From: Thermoflexales bacterium
GTDB taxonomy: Bacteria; Chloroflexota; Anaerolineae; B4-G1; SLSP01
Assembly (NCBI GenBank): GCA_007130345.1
Contig: SLSP01000011.1
Location: forward strand, 1 to 7,182
DNA: 7,182 bases
Direction: 5' to 3'
Shown: piece after piece, positions 1 through 6,707 of the stretch
How the letters are laid out: each line of letters begins with the position of its first letter
How positions within the stretch are numbered: position 1 is the stretch's first letter
The notes under the pieces: generated by a model
What the model saw: the letters and a program-made list of their open reading frames with translations, nothing else
Told to the model about the DNA's origin: nothing
Database searches by the model: none
Translations under genes and position numbers: made by a program

Positions 1-893
1 CTTCGGCGCGCGAGATGGAAAACGTGGAAGCCCTGATCACCAGAGGCGTGCAAGTCATCATCATCTGCCCCCACGACGGCACCGCCGCGGCTGCCGCCGC
101 CGATGCCGCTGCCGAGGCCGGTATCAGGATCATCTCTTACGACCGCTTGATCCGCGATTCCAGCGCCGTGGACTACTACGTGACCTTTGATAGCATCGCC
201 GTGGGCGCGCAACAGGCGCAATTCCTGGTGGATAACGCCAGCGGCACGGGCAACCCCCTCTACATCTACGCCGGCGCGGCCTCAGACAACAACGCCTTCA
301 TCTTCTTCGAGGGCGCGTGGGGCGTTTTGCAACCCAAAATCGCCGATGGCACCTTCGAGGTCATCAACTCTGGCGAAGCGATTGCCTTGCAGGATAAGGC
401 GAACTTGACCCGTGACGAGATGGCCCGCATCATCGGCCAGATCACCACGAACTGGGACTTCAACACCGCCAAGAACCTGGCCGAAGCCAACCTGACGGTC
501 GCCACCGATGCTCAGAAGGGCGAAGTCTTCATCCTCGCCCCCAACGACGGCACCGCCCGCTCTATCGCCGACGCTTTCGCCGCCGATAACGCCGTCACCA
601 ACTACTACATCACCGGGCAGGATGCGGAGCAGGCTTCGGTGCAGTATATCATCGACGGCAAGCAGTCGATGACGGTCTTCAAGGATGTGCGCACGCTGGT
701 ACAGGATGCCATCAGCGCCGCCATCGCGCTGCTGGAAGGCGAGACGCCCAACGCGCGCGGTTCTTACAACAACGGCGTCATCGATGTGCCCGCCATCCAA
801 TCCCCTGTGGTCACGGTTCACCAGGGCAATGTTCGGGCCGCCCTGATTGACTCCGGGTACTACCAGGCCGGCGATTTCACCAATCTTCCCTAA
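1..893 (+). CDS. chvE: Sugar ABC transporter substrate-binding protein, ChvE/XylF type (5' partial)
   Basis: This is the C-terminal ~297 residues of a periplasmic-binding-protein-like sugar receptor. It captures monosaccharides outside the membrane and delivers them to the permease encoded downstream. The reading frame is open from the left edge (first full codon at base 3). The Met codon at 15 is internal, because the protein enters mid-domain at ENVEALITRGV, which matches the region before the first hinge in XylF/ChvE. Visible family landmarks are VTFDSIAVGAQQAQ, the DNNAFIFFEGA stretch typical of ChvE (around 91-101, counting that Met as 1), GQDAE (about 201-205, whose Asp contacts sugar in this family), VFKDVRTL, and the C-terminal GYYQAGD. 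ChvE precursors are about 350 residues, so the signal peptide (or lipobox) and roughly 60-70 residues lie outside the window. It is the first gene of a chvE-gguA-gguB order. The exact sugar (xylose, glucose, galactose or arabinose) cannot be read from the sequence. Confidence 0.93.
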   Translation, partial: SAREMENVEALITRGVQVIIICPHDGTAAAAAADAAAEAGIRIISYDRLIRDSSAVDYYVTFDSIAVGAQQAQFLVDNASGTGNPLYIYAGAASDNNAFIFFEGAWGVLQPKIADGTFEVINSGEAIALQDKANLTRDEMARIIGQITTNWDFNTAKNLAEANLTVATDAQKGEVFILAPNDGTARSIADAFAADNAVTNYYITGQDAEQASVQYIIDGKQSMTVFKDVRTLVQDAISAAIALLEGETPNARGSYNNGVIDVPAIQSPVVTVHQGNVRAALIDSGYYQAGDFTNLP

Positions 894-908
894 CCTGTAA
901 TCCAACCA

Positions 909-948
909 GCGGGACTGGCGAGGGTCTCCCCGACCACGCCAGTCCCGC
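909..948 (+). promoter_or_regulatory. Strong intercistronic hairpin between binding-protein and ATPase genes
   Basis: A perfect 12-bp inverted repeat (909-920 GCGGGACTGGCG, 937-948 CGCCAGTCCCGC) encloses a 16-nt loop. The loop contains a further 4-bp pairing (923-926 with 932-935). It starts 15 nt after the binding-protein stop and ends 35 nt before the ATPase start. No T-run follows, so it does not look like a full rho-independent terminator. By analogy with malE-malF and other importer operons, it may protect the upstream mRNA from 3' exonucleases or reduce read-through. That would give more binding protein than ATPase and permease. The structure is seen; the role is inferred. Confidence 0.7.
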
Positions 949-983
949 GAAGTTTCAGCAAGTCTGTAACAGCCGGAGGGACT

Positions 984-2510
984 ATGAGTACGCCCATATT
1001 AGAGATGAGAAACATCACCAAAGAATTCCCCGGCGTGAAAGCCCTGGATGAAGTCAGCTTCAGCGTCGCCACCGGCGAAATCCACGGCCTGGTGGGAGAA
1101 AACGGCGCGGGTAAATCCACCCTGATGAAGGTGCTGAGTGGGGTTCACACCTACGGCACTTACACTGGGGATATTGTGCTAAACGGCGAGGTGATGCACT
1201 TCAACAACATCAGCGAGGCCGAAGAGGCTGGTATCGCTATCATCTACCAGGAACTGGCCCTGATCCCCGAAATGACCGTGTACGAGAATATCTTCCTCGG
1301 CCACGAGATCCACAACAACATGGTGATCGATTGGAACGAGACCATCAAGCGCACGGCGGAAATCCTCAAACGCGTGAAGCTCGATGTGAACCCCGCGACA
1401 AAGGTTCGGGACTTAGGTGTGGGAAAACAACAACTGATCGAAATCGCCAAAGCGCTCCACCGCGATGTGAAATTATTGATTTTAGATGAGCCAACGGCGG
1501 CCCTGAACGAGGACGATAGCGAGAATTTATTACGCTTGCTGCGCGAGCAGCGCGACCAGGGCGTGACCTGTATCTTGATTTCCCACAAGCTGAAGGAAGT
1601 CATCAACGTTGCCGATACCGTCACCGTGTTGCGCGACGGCCAGACGATTTGCAGCTTGGACGCGGAACAGGGCGAAGTCACCGAGCCGATGCTTATCCGG
1701 CAAATGGTAGGCCGCGCCATCAAAAACATCTACCCGCCCAGAGAGAGCCAGAGCGCCTCCGATGAGGTTGTGCTGGAAGTCAAAAACTGGCATGCTTATC
1801 ACCCCAAGCTGGGCCGCGACATCCTTGAGGATGTCAACTTCTCCATCCGCCGGGGCGAGATTGTGGGCTTTGCCGGGCTGATGGGCTCGGGGCGCACTGA
1901 GTTGGCCCTGAGCCTCTTCGGCAATCCCTATGGCTATCTCGTCAGCGGCGAAATGCAGATCAAAGGGCAACCGGTGAAGTTCACCCACCCCCAGGACGCG
2001 ATCCGCGCGGGCGTGGCGTATCTCACCGAAGACCGCAAAGGCGCGGGCCTGATCCTGATTCAGGATGTCAAGGAGAACATCACGCTGGCGAACTTGCAGG
2101 AGATCGCGAAGAGAGGCGTCATTGACAACAACGCCGAGATCAAGGTCGCCACTGAGTACCGGCGCTCGCTCAACATCAAGACGCCAAGCATCGAGCAGGC
2201 GGTGGTCAACTTGAGCGGGGGAAACCAGCAGAAGGTCTGCCTGGGGAAATGGCTGTTCGTCAAGCCGGATGTGCTGATTCTGGACGAGCCGACGCGGGGC
2301 ATCGACGTTGGCGCGAAGTTCGAGATTTACACGATTATGAACGATCTGGTCAAACAGGGGATGAGTATTATTATGATTTCATCCGAGTTGCCCGAGGTCT
2401 TGGGAATGAGCGATCGGGTGTACGTGGTTGCCTCTGGGAAAATCACCGGTGAGCTACCCATCGCAGAAGCCACGCAAGAGAATATCATGCAACTGGCAAC
2501 CATAGAGTGA
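984..2510 (+). CDS. gguA: Sugar ABC importer ATP-binding protein, GguA/MmsA/XylG type
   Basis: A 508-residue ATPase with two fused ABC domains that powers monosaccharide import from the cytoplasmic face of the permease. The first domain has Walker A GENGAGKST (38-46), Q-loop Gln89, the family-typical degenerate signature LGVGKQQ (144-150), Walker B LLILDEP (164-170) and H-loop His201. The second has a degenerate Walker A with Arg304 for Lys (GLMGSGRTE, 298-306), a canonical LSGGNQQ signature (410-416), Walker B LILDEPTRGID (431-441) and Ser467 at the H-loop position. This asymmetry is normal for the RbsA/XylG/GguA family. The insert HTYGTYTGDI and the LGVGKQQLIEIAKAL stretch point to the multiple-monosaccharide (GguA/MmsA) branch. 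Length matches the family (about 500-515). The start at 984 is supported by GGAGGG at 975-980. The stop overlaps the Shine-Dalgarno site of the permease gene, so the two are probably translationally coupled. Confidence 0.96.
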   Translation: MSTPILEMRNITKEFPGVKALDEVSFSVATGEIHGLVGENGAGKSTLMKVLSGVHTYGTYTGDIVLNGEVMHFNNISEAEEAGIAIIYQELALIPEMTVYENIFLGHEIHNNMVIDWNETIKRTAEILKRVKLDVNPATKVRDLGVGKQQLIEIAKALHRDVKLLILDEPTAALNEDDSENLLRLLREQRDQGVTCILISHKLKEVINVADTVTVLRDGQTICSLDAEQGEVTEPMLIRQMVGRAIKNIYPPRESQSASDEVVLEVKNWHAYHPKLGRDILEDVNFSIRRGEIVGFAGLMGSGRTELALSLFGNPYGYLVSGEMQIKGQPVKFTHPQDAIRAGVAYLTEDRKGAGLILIQDVKENITLANLQEIAKRGVIDNNAEIKVATEYRRSLNIKTPSIEQAVVNLSGGNQQKVCLGKWLFVKPDVLILDEPTRGIDVGAKFEIYTIMNDLVKQGMSIIMISSELPEVLGMSDRVYVVASGKITGELPIAEATQENIMQLATIE

Positions 2511-2515
2511 GGAGG
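2509..2515 (+). promoter_or_regulatory. Ribosome binding site that fixes the permease start
   Basis: GAGGAGG overlaps the ATPase stop (TGA 2508-2510) and sits six nucleotides before ATG 2522. A GTG at 2507 is in frame but lies inside this site and has no Shine-Dalgarno site of its own, so ATG 2522 is the better start. Stop-SD overlap is typical of coupled translation. Confidence 0.85.
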
Positions 2516-2521
2516 CCTTCA

Positions 2522-3706
2522 ATGTTCTTCAAAAACCTGCAAACTATGTTAAAAGACAACATCCGCGAATACGGGATGTTCATCGCCCTCTTTATCATCA
2601 TGGGCATCTTCACCATCACCACCAACGGTCTCTTCATTTCGCCCCGCAACATCAGCAACCTGATCAACCAGACCGGCTACATCGCCGTGCTGGCGGTGGG
2701 CATGACGCTGATCATCGTCATCCGCCACATTGACCTCTCGGTGGGCTTCCTGGCCGGCTTCCTGGGCGCGGTGGTGGCGATTGCCCTCTCATCTTGGGGC
2801 TGGTCGGTCTACATCGTGATTCCCTTCGTGCTGGTTCTGGGCGCGCTGGCGGGCCTGCTCACAGCTTACCCGGTGGCGCAGTTGGGCATCCCCTCGTTCG
2901 TGGCCTCGCTGGCCGGCTGGCTGATTTATCGCGGGCTGCTGCTCCTGGCCACAGCGGGCACCGGCACGATCATCATCTCGGACCCCGTCTTTAACGCGAT
3001 TGGCAACGGTTTCATTCCCGACATCTTCCCCAACCGGGGCTTTGTCCCCGACGTCCACATCGTCACGCTGCTGTTGGGCGTCATCGCCATCATCTTCTTC
3101 GTTTTCAGCGCCATCAGCAGTCGCAAAAAGGAGCAAGCCTACGACTTCGAGGTGCTGCCCCCCGATATGTTCATCCTGCAACTGGTCTTCGTGGCGATCC
3201 TGATCAGCGCCATCACCTGGACGCTGGCGGGGCACAACGGCCTCTCGTGGACGACGGTCGTGGTGCTGCTGGTGGTGGGGATTTACCACTTTATCACCAC
3301 GCAGACGGTGCTTGGACGCCACATCTACGCCGTCGGCGGCAATCCCGAAGCTGCCGAGTTGAGCGGTATCAACGTGAAGCAGATGACCTACGTGGTCTTC
3401 AGCTCAATGGGCATGCTCTCCGCGCTATCCGGCATCTTGTTCGCCTCGCGGCTGCGCTCGGCCACCACGACGGCGGGCACGCTGTTCGAGCTGGACGCCA
3501 TCGCGGCGGCGTTTATCGGTGGGGTCTCGGCCGCGGGCGGCGTCGGCAAAGTGACCGGCTCCCTCATCGGCGCGCTGGTCTATATGTCGCTGACCAGCGG
3601 GATGAATTTGATGAACGTGGACATCGCCTATCAATACGTGGTGCGCGGCCTGGTACTCGTCGCCGCTGTGGTCTTCGATGTCGCCACGCGGAGCCGAGGG
3701 AAGTAA
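2522..3706 (+). CDS. gguB: Sugar ABC importer permease, GguB/MmsB/XylH type
   Basis: A 394-residue inner-membrane permease of the BPD_transp_2 (RbsC/XylH) family, which forms the channel for the sugar delivered by the binding protein. Hydrophobic segments lie near residues 17-33, 51-68, 73-90, 95-115, 122-145, 179-197, 216-235, 241-257, 288-308, 325-357 and 370-386. The IDLSVG motif (70-75) is characteristic. The conserved cytoplasmic loop GGNPEAAELSGI (272-283) is the coupling region that contacts the ATPase. FIGGVSAAGGVGKVTGSLIGA (about 331-351) is the conserved C-terminal helix pair. The basic loop SRKKEQAYDFEVLPP (200-214) between segments 6 and 7 is typical of the XylH/GguB branch. Length fits the family (about 390-400). 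The N-terminus begins at ATG 2522, not GTG 2507. It is the last recognisable importer gene; no T-rich terminator follows the stop. Confidence 0.95.
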   Translation: MFFKNLQTMLKDNIREYGMFIALFIIMGIFTITTNGLFISPRNISNLINQTGYIAVLAVGMTLIIVIRHIDLSVGFLAGFLGAVVAIALSSWGWSVYIVIPFVLVLGALAGLLTAYPVAQLGIPSFVASLAGWLIYRGLLLLATAGTGTIIISDPVFNAIGNGFIPDIFPNRGFVPDVHIVTLLLGVIAIIFFVFSAISSRKKEQAYDFEVLPPDMFILQLVFVAILISAITWTLAGHNGLSWTTVVVLLVVGIYHFITTQTVLGRHIYAVGGNPEAAELSGINVKQMTYVVFSSMGMLSALSGILFASRLRSATTTAGTLFELDAIAAAFIGGVSAAGGVGKVTGSLIGALVYMSLTSGMNLMNVDIAYQYVVRGLVLVAAVVFDVATRSRGK

Positions 3707-3795
3707 CCCACCCCACGCAATCTACACGCGTAACCGATCAGTTTTATGAGCATGCTCCAAGCCTCCATCCCCAGTTAAATTTGCTCCAAGGGGAA

Positions 3796-3841
3796 CGTCA
3801 GATCCCCGTTCCGACGTGTAGTCGCGGATCTGACGATCCGC
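3796..3841 (+). promoter_or_regulatory. Overlapping, mutually exclusive hairpins
   Basis: Arms CGTCAGATCC (3796-3805) and GGATCTGACG (3826-3835) pair perfectly over 10 bp. An inner CGAC/GTCG stem (3812-3815 with 3821-3824) lies in the loop. The 3' arm also takes part in a competing perfect 7-bp hairpin, GCGGATC (3824-3830) with GATCCGC (3835-3841) and a 4-nt loop. The two folds share bases 3824-3835, so they cannot form together. Such competition is how attenuators and riboswitches work, but no T-run follows either stem. Function is inferred and uncertain. Confidence 0.45.
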
Positions 3842-3909
3842 TCTGAGCGGGGCTAACTGAGGAGGGACTTCCGCCGCGCTGTACTAGACCGGCAGTGTTC
3901 GCTTGAACC

Positions 3910-3926
3910 GTCCCCGAGATGGGGAC
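3910..3926 (+). repeat. Small perfect inverted repeat (GTCCCC/GGGGAC)
   Basis: Six base pairs (3910-3915 with 3921-3926) around the loop GAGAT. Nine bases later comes a run of five T (3936-3940), too far away for a normal intrinsic terminator. A weaker TGAGC/GCTCA stem follows at 3940-3954. It could contribute to a weak termination region between the importer and kinase genes. Confidence 0.35.
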
Positions 3927-3992
3927 TTCGAGCTATTTTTGAGCGGTTTGCTCACAAAACTGAAGTGTTACCTACACGCTATGCTATCTCAG

Positions 3993-4031
3993 CCGTCGCC
4001 CACCGGGTACCCCACCTTGTGTGGGCGACGG
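3993..4031 (+). promoter_or_regulatory. Perfect 11-bp leader hairpin just before the kinase start
   Basis: CCGTCGCCCAC (3993-4003) and GTGGGCGACGG (4021-4031) pair without mismatch. The 17-nt loop carries a GGGTACCC palindrome (4005-4012). The stem ends 20 nt before ATG 4052 and only six nucleotides before the weak AGGG ribosome-binding candidate (4038-4041). Positioned here, it could tune translation or bind a regulator as DNA. The inverted repeat is seen; both roles are inferred. Confidence 0.5.
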
Positions 4032-4051
4032 TGTTATAGGGCCATCAAGCT

Positions 4052-5632
4052 ATGCCCATGTTAAGTGTCCAGGAATTGACCCAATACTTCGGCACGGTTC
4101 CCGCGCTGGTCGATGTGACCTTCGACCTGGAACCGGGCGAGGTGCTTGGCGTGGTCGGACAGCGCGGCGCGGGGAAGTCCACGCTCTTCAACCTGCTCGG
4201 CGGCGTCTACCCGCCCACCCGTGGCGCAATAGTCATAGACGGTCAGCCTGTCACGCTCAAATCGGTAGGCCACGCGCAACGCCTCGGTATTGCCGCCGTG
4301 CATCAAGCCCCACAATTAGCCGATAACCTGGATGTCCTGACCAACATATTCCTGGGACAAGAGTTGTGCGGCCCGCGCAAGATGGGAATTTTCCCCCGCG
4401 ACACCGCGATGCTGCACAGCGCGCGGGAATGGATGGCCTACTTCGATTGCCCTCTCAACATGCTCCAGGAACGCGGCGTCAATCTCTCCGCCGAGCAACG
4501 CCAGGTCGTGGCGCTGGCCCGCGCCCTATGTCGCACCCGGCGGCTGCTGCTCCTGGACAATGCCCTGGAAGCGCTGACCTTCGCCCGCCAGCAAAAGCTC
4601 CTGGCCCGCGTCACGGAGTTGGCCGAGCAGGATGTGGCCGTCATCCTGAGCAGCGACAACCTCAAGCATATCTTTGCCGTCACCCACCGCATCCTCGTGC
4701 TCTATCAAGGCCGCCAGATCACCACGCGCCGCACCGCCGAGACCACGCCCCACGAAATCGTAGAACTAATCGTCGGCTCCAACCGCCAGGAGCGCGTCAC
4801 GCCGATGATCTGGGCCTTCGAGAACTATTACGCGGCCCGGCAACAGGCCGCCGCGCTCCAACATGAGCAGGAAACGCTGCGCCAAAATCTCCAAGAACAA
4901 GACTCGCTAAACCGCGAGCTGATCGAGCGGCTGCACAATCAGGTGGAAGCCCTCGACCGCCTGAATCTGGCTCTCCAAGAAGCCAGCCGCCGGCTGCTCA
5001 CCGAGCGCGAAGCCGAGCGCAAATCTCTGGCCCGCGAGTTGCACGATCAGGTGATCCAAGATTTGTTGAGTTACAACTACCAGTTGGAAGAGTTGGAGAG
5101 CGAGAACCACGATCAGGGGCAAAGTCGCCAACTAACCCAAATCCGCGCGGGCCTCCGCCACTTGGTGGGCGACCTGCGCCAGGTGTGCAGCGACCTGCGC
5201 CCGCCCACCATCGACCATCACGGCCTCTCGGCGGCTATCCGCTCGTTGGTGAGCCAGTGGACGGAGCAGAGCGGCATCCCGGTCAAATTGGAGATCGACC
5301 CGGCGTTGGGCCGCCTGCCCGAGGCCATCGAGCTATCCGTGTTCCGCATCATCCAGGAGGGGTTGAACAACGTCTCGAAGCACGCCTCTGCCACTCAGGT
5401 CAAGCTGATCCTGCGCCGCGCGCCCAACGCCAGTCTCACCGTTGACCTCTCGGATGATGGTCTGGGGATGGCCGCGCCGCTCGATCTGGCGACGTTGGCC
5501 GAACAGAAGCACTTCGGGCTGGTGGGGATCAGCGAGCGCGTCTCCCTGCTGCGCGGCACACTGGATGTGACCGCGTCCCCCGACGGGGGGCTGGCGCTCC
5601 ACGTCGAGATTCCTAGCCCGTACCCTTCGTAA
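4052..5632 (+). CDS. ABC-ATPase-domain / HisKA_3 hybrid sensor histidine kinase
   Basis: A 526-residue soluble kinase with no membrane segment or signal peptide. Residues 1-245 form one ABC domain of the RbsA/GguA sugar-importer type (GVYPPTRGAIVIDGQPV, NIFLGQE). It has intact Walker A GQRGAGKST (36-44) and Q-loop Gln85. The signature has decayed to LSAEQ (145-149), Walker B reads LLLLDN with Asn170 in place of the catalytic Glu, and Asp202 replaces the H-loop His. ATP binding looks possible; efficient hydrolysis does not. Residues about 255-325 are a Glu/Gln/Leu/Arg-rich helical, probably coiled-coil, linker. The DHp domain follows, with ELHDQ and phospho-acceptor His331, the DLRPP motif (381-385), N-box QEGLNN (435-440) and His444, G1 DDGLGM (468-473) and G2 FGLVGISER (488-496), so the kinase half looks complete. 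An upstream in-frame stop at 4037 limits the start to ATG 4052 or 4058; AGGG at 4038-4041 favours 4052. The expected partner is the convergent response regulator. The input signal is unknown. Confidence 0.92.
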   Translation: MPMLSVQELTQYFGTVPALVDVTFDLEPGEVLGVVGQRGAGKSTLFNLLGGVYPPTRGAIVIDGQPVTLKSVGHAQRLGIAAVHQAPQLADNLDVLTNIFLGQELCGPRKMGIFPRDTAMLHSAREWMAYFDCPLNMLQERGVNLSAEQRQVVALARALCRTRRLLLLDNALEALTFARQQKLLARVTELAEQDVAVILSSDNLKHIFAVTHRILVLYQGRQITTRRTAETTPHEIVELIVGSNRQERVTPMIWAFENYYAARQQAAALQHEQETLRQNLQEQDSLNRELIERLHNQVEALDRLNLALQEASRRLLTEREAERKSLARELHDQVIQDLLSYNYQLEELESENHDQGQSRQLTQIRAGLRHLVGDLRQVCSDLRPPTIDHHGLSAAIRSLVSQWTEQSGIPVKLEIDPALGRLPEAIELSVFRIIQEGLNNVSKHASATQVKLILRRAPNASLTVDLSDDGLGMAAPLDLATLAEQKHFGLVGISERVSLLRGTLDVTASPDGGLALHVEIPSPYPS

Positions 5633-5644
5633 CGGGCGCGTTAC
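5629..5644. repeat. Short inverted repeat between convergent genes
   Basis: GTAAC (5629-5633) and GTTAC (5640-5644) pair over five bases around GGGCGC. The repeat covers the kinase stop and most of the 13-bp gap between the two convergent stop codons. There is no T-run on either strand, so at most it is a weak termination aid. Confidence 0.25.
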
Positions 5645-5645
5645 A

Positions 5646-6707
5646 TCACCCCCCGACGTTCAGCACATCCTCCACCACCTGGCAGACAGTGGCCGAGTCG
5701 AGGTCCTTCTTATCCAGGAACGCCACCGCGCCCGCTTCCAGCCCCAGGCGGCGGAACTCCCGGTCGGGATACGCGCTGATCAGAATCAGCCGCGTGGCGG
5801 GCGAAAGGCGCTTGATACGTCGCGTGCATTGGATGCCGTCCATCTCCTGCAACACCACGTCCACAAAAGCCACCCGTGGGCGCACCTGTTCGACCAGGCG
5901 CAGCGCCTCGGTACAATCCTCCGCATGATACAGCGATGAACGCGGACAGACCTTGCCGATCATCCGCCCCAATTGCTTGCGATACCGGGCGTTATCATCG
6001 ACCAGCAACACGGTCAGATGCGGCGCGGATACCGGTTCCTGGCGGGATTGGCTGACTTCGTGGCCGGGCGTGGCAAGCACTTCGGGATGTTGCGTGGCGT
6101 AGGTATGCGCTTCGAGGCGACTGCTTACACCGAGGGCGCGGTAGAGCGCGGTGAGGTGATTTTCTACCGTCTTGATACTGATGCCCACCTCCTCCGCCAG
6201 ACTGCGGTTGTCATACCCCTGCATCAACAGGCCGAGCAGTTCGCGCTGCCGGGGCGTGAGCACCGATACCGGCGCGGGCACATCCACGGGATGCTGATCC
6301 ACCAACCGGTTGACCAGCGGGCCAGAAATCCACCGCTCCCCGGCCAGAATCCGCTGCACGGCTAACTGCAAATCCGCCAGGGGTTGATCCTTGAGATGAT
6401 ACCCATCGACGCCGGCGGCCAGCAGGCCCACCACGTAAGCCTGATCGTCGTAGGCACTCACCACCAGGATTTTCAGCGCGGGGAACTCGGCCCGCATCTG
6501 GCGCACTTCCTCCACCGGCTTGAAGTCCGGCATATAGACGTCCACCACCAGCAAGTCCAGGGGCGTCTCGCGGAGCGCGCGCCAGAGCGTATCGCCATCG
6601 CCCACCTCGCCCACAACTTCCAGGCCGGGGACGTTTGCCAGCGCGTTGCGCAACCCCGCCCGCACTATCGCGTGATCATCTGCGACGAGAACTTTGAGTG
6701 TGTTCAA
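5646..6707 (-). CDS. Response regulator with REC - LuxR HTH - REC architecture
   Basis: A 353-residue cytoplasmic transcription regulator. Receiver 1 (about 4-122) has the acidic pair Asp10-Asp11, phospho-acceptor Asp56 (VVDVYMP), Ser84 and Lys106. A NarL/FixJ-type GerE HTH follows (149-200; LTPRQRELLGLL, then SIKTVENHL recognition helix). A linker (about 205-228) leads to a second receiver (about 231-350) with Asp237-Asp238, phospho-acceptor Asp283 (AFVDVVLQEMDG), Ser311 and Lys333/334. Both receivers keep all key residues and look phosphorylatable. NarL-type regulators normally end with the HTH; a second receiver after it is unusual. HisKA_3 kinases typically pair with NarL-type regulators, so the convergent ABC-domain kinase is the likely partner. 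The start is TTG 6705-6707: no ATG or GTG is in frame upstream before the stop at 6771-6773, and the receiver core begins at once. The immediate Shine-Dalgarno site is poor, possibly compensated by coupling to a leader ORF. Target genes cannot be read from the sequence. Confidence 0.9.
   Translation of the reverse strand: MNTLKVLVADDHAIVRAGLRNALANVPGLEVVGEVGDGDTLWRALRETPLDLLVVDVYMPDFKPVEEVRQMRAEFPALKILVVSAYDDQAYVVGLLAAGVDGYHLKDQPLADLQLAVQRILAGERWISGPLVNRLVDQHPVDVPAPVSVLTPRQRELLGLLMQGYDNRSLAEEVGISIKTVENHLTALYRALGVSSRLEAHTYATQHPEVLATPGHEVSQSRQEPVSAPHLTVLLVDDNARYRKQLGRMIGKVCPRSSLYHAEDCTEALRLVEQVRPRVAFVDVVLQEMDGIQCTRRIKRLSPATRLILISAYPDREFRRLGLEAGAVAFLDKKDLDSATVCQVVEDVLNVGG

Larger units (their letters stand above)
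3707..4051. other. Gene-free, structure-rich spacer between importer operon and kinase gene
   Basis: No convincing coding sequence, tRNA or insertion sequence was found in these 345 bases. What is visible is a 10-bp palindrome GAGCATGCTC (3748-3757); a direct repeat TGCTCCAAG (3753-3761 and 3782-3790); inverted repeats at 3796-3841, 3910-3926, 3940-3954 and 3993-4031; and an orphan Shine-Dalgarno-like GAGGAGGG (3859-3866) with no ATG, GTG or TTG at a usable distance. I could not place a convincing -35/-10 pair for the kinase gene. Whether the kinase has its own promoter or is read through from the importer is therefore open. Confidence 0.6.

Noticed and set aside
282..905. 207-codon minus-strand ORF opposite the binding-protein gene
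   Set aside because: It is antisense to a clearly recognisable ChvE-like protein, with low-complexity residue content typical of a GC-rich antisense frame and no recognisable domain.
2507..2521. GTG at 2507 as the start of the permease, adding five residues
   Set aside because: The GTG lies inside the GAGGAGG ribosome-binding site and overlaps the ATPase stop. ATG 2522 has ideal spacing, and the extra residues (MRRPS) simply translate the binding site.
2789..3322. 177-codon minus-strand ORF opposite the permease
   Set aside because: Its Asp/His/Gln/Arg-rich composition is the expected antisense of a hydrophobic membrane protein; no family is recognisable.
3247..3846. 199-codon plus-strand ORF overlapping the permease end and running into the spacer
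   Set aside because: It is mostly an out-of-frame reading of the permease, rich in Arg and His with no domain. It has no proper start signal, and its tail covers the hairpin region by chance.
3707..4051. Search for a tRNA or small RNA gene in the spacer hairpins
   Set aside because: No cloverleaf, T-loop consensus or CCA-type end could be assembled, and no hairpin is directly followed by a T-run.
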